The translations under genes and the position numbers were made by a program. Shown here in pieces: positions 13,349 to 14,182 of a stretch of 14,182 nt of DNA. Origin of the DNA: Spirochaetia bacterium (GTDB taxonomy: Bacteria; Spirochaetota; Spirochaetia; Treponematales; Breznakiellaceae). The DNA is taken from the NCBI GenBank assembly GCA_025997675.1, contig BNUX01000079.1, positions 1 to 14,182 of the forward strand, given 5' to 3'. Every line of letters begins with the position of its first letter. Positions within the stretch are counted from its first letter, which is position 1. Below the pieces are notes generated by a model that saw only the letters and a list, made by a program, of their open reading frames with translations, was not told the DNA's origin and did no database searches.

Positions 13349-14182
13349 TTAGTTGCCGCCCAGGAACTTAATATTGTAGTACTTCTCGGGAACCTTCTGC
13401 GCGGTGGTGGGGAGGTAGTCCTTGCCCATCATGTAGGTATCCATGTAAATCAGGACCTGGTTCCGGGCGCGGATGCCGGTATTGGCGTCCACGTAATAGC
13501 CGCCGTTCCATTTGGCGCCGGGGGTAAACTCACCCAGGGCTGCATAGAGGTCGGTAAGGTTGTCCTTCTTCGCCGTACCGTCCAGGATCCGCTTGGCGAA
13601 TTCCCCCAGGCCCGCGCTGGCGGTAAAACCGTAGGAGAAGGCCCAGGTACCGAACTTACCGGCGCCGCCCTTGGCTACGATCGCGTCTTCCACCTTCTTG
13701 AGAATGGCGGGAAAATTGCCCGCTTCCGCAGAAAGGTCGATGCCCAGTGCGCCGGGATAGCCCATCAAAGGGGAGGGGAGGTCCGCTTCCACGAACATAC
13801 CGCCGTGGATCAGGAGCTGCCGGAGCAGGGGTTCCGTGTGGGCGTCGTTGGTGCAGAAGAAGACCGTGTTTTTGCCGTAGGTATTCACCCATTGGGGGGT
13901 CTGCTCCAGGATGTACTGCTGAGCCCCCGCAACCCCCACGTCGGAGGTCGGGTCCGGGGCGGTCACAAAGACGAACTTGATACCCAGGTCCTTGCAGGCC
14001 TCTTCCATAATCTGCCGGCGGAGACCCAGGGACTCGTAGGACATATGCCGGGGGAAGGAGATATGGACGAAGGTATCGGCGCCGAGCTGCTTGGCGGCCC
14101 AGGGGATAAGGTAGCCCCGGGAGATAAAGTCCGCGCTGATGGCAAGGTCCGCCGCGCCCTGGATAACCAGGGGGTCTTCGTG
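13349..14182 (-). CDS. Periplasmic binding protein, DUF3798-like, copy 2 (N-terminus outside window)
   Basis: The last 277 codons of a second binding protein; the frame is open to the window edge, so the signal peptide and first third are not visible. It aligns without gaps to residues 133-409 of copy 1. By eye about 24 residues differ, roughly 91% identity. Many changes are conservative (Glu/Asp, Val/Ile, Arg/Lys, Ser/Thr). Non-conservative ones cluster: Gln-Tyr versus Ile-His before GG(L/M)FVEADLP, the segment DGKARLDNVSDL versus DGTAKKDNLTDL, and GSGYLPTT versus GKDYLPTT. The ATG at 14044 is internal. This is the upstream member of the pair in the operon, so the operon's promoter must lie beyond the window. 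It likely binds the same or a closely related ligand and shares the downstream ATPase and permeases. Confidence 0.88.
   Translation of the reverse strand, partial: HEDPLVIQGAADLAISADFISRGYLIPWAAKQLGADTFVHISFPRHMSYESLGLRRQIMEEACKDLGIKFVFVTAPDPTSDVGVAGAQQYILEQTPQWVNTYGKNTVFFCTNDAHTEPLLRQLLIHGGMFVEADLPSPLMGYPGALGIDLSAEAGNFPAILKKVEDAIVAKGGAGKFGTWAFSYGFTASAGLGEFAKRILDGTAKKDNLTDLYAALGEFTPGAKWNGGYYVDANTGIRARNQVLIYMDTYMMGKDYLPTTAQKVPEKYYNIKFLGGN

Larger units (their letters stand above)
12103..14182 (-). repeat. Tandem gene duplication, unit about 1,246 bp
   Basis: The visible part of copy 2 (13349-14182) matches copy 1 (12103-12936) at a constant offset of 1,246 bases without insertion or deletion. 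A 52-base run is identical (12117-12168 with 13363-13414), including silent positions. The short spacers after the two genes are not similar apart from their ends, so the similarity appears confined to the coding parts. This indicates a recent duplication or continuing gene conversion. Confidence 0.92.

Overview
The window looks like a chromosomal segment from a spirochaete of the termite-gut or fermentative treponeme type. This is an inference from gene content: a bacterial electron-bifurcating [FeFe] hydrogenase operon, a DUF3798-like uptake system with duplicated binding proteins, and moderately GC-rich coding DNA with strong AGGAGG-type ribosome sites. No rRNA, tRNA, insertion sequence, CRISPR array or phage gene was seen. 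Coding density is very high; only one stretch longer than 300 bases (6270-6612) lacks a confident gene.

Layout. (1) Positions 1-1292, plus strand: the 3' end of a serine O-acetyltransferase gene (cysE), then a PfkB-family sugar kinase of fructokinase type, 12 bases apart. (2) 1298-2032, minus strand: a divergent uracil-DNA-glycosylase-superfamily protein, convergent with the kinase. (3) 2057-6269, minus strand: a three-gene operon hydC-hydB-hydA for an electron-bifurcating [FeFe] hydrogenase (NuoE-like, NuoF-like and catalytic subunits), closed by a clear intrinsic terminator at 2057-2093. (4) 6270-6612: a divergent intergenic region with four tandem 21-bp repeats, a 10-bp-stem inverted repeat and candidate promoters in both directions. 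(5) 6613-7314, plus strand: a secreted or periplasmic TPR protein, convergent with slyD (7327-7857, minus). (6) 7897-14182, minus strand: an ABC uptake operon. In transcription order it holds a partial binding protein, a second binding protein about 91% identical to it over the shared part, an RbsA-type double ATPase, two RbsC-type permeases, and a small membrane-anchored protein. The last four genes are linked by ATGA stop/start overlaps.

How the parts fit. The hydrogenase would couple NAD(H) and ferredoxin to H2 formation or consumption, a central reaction in fermentative or H2-dependent acetogenic treponemes. The ABC system is built like a ribose/galactose or nucleoside importer, but its binding proteins do not look like the usual sugar-binding family, so its substrate is open. 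The least explained features are the 21-bp repeat array upstream of the hydrogenase operon, the small protein coupled to the transporter, and the near-identical tandem binding proteins.
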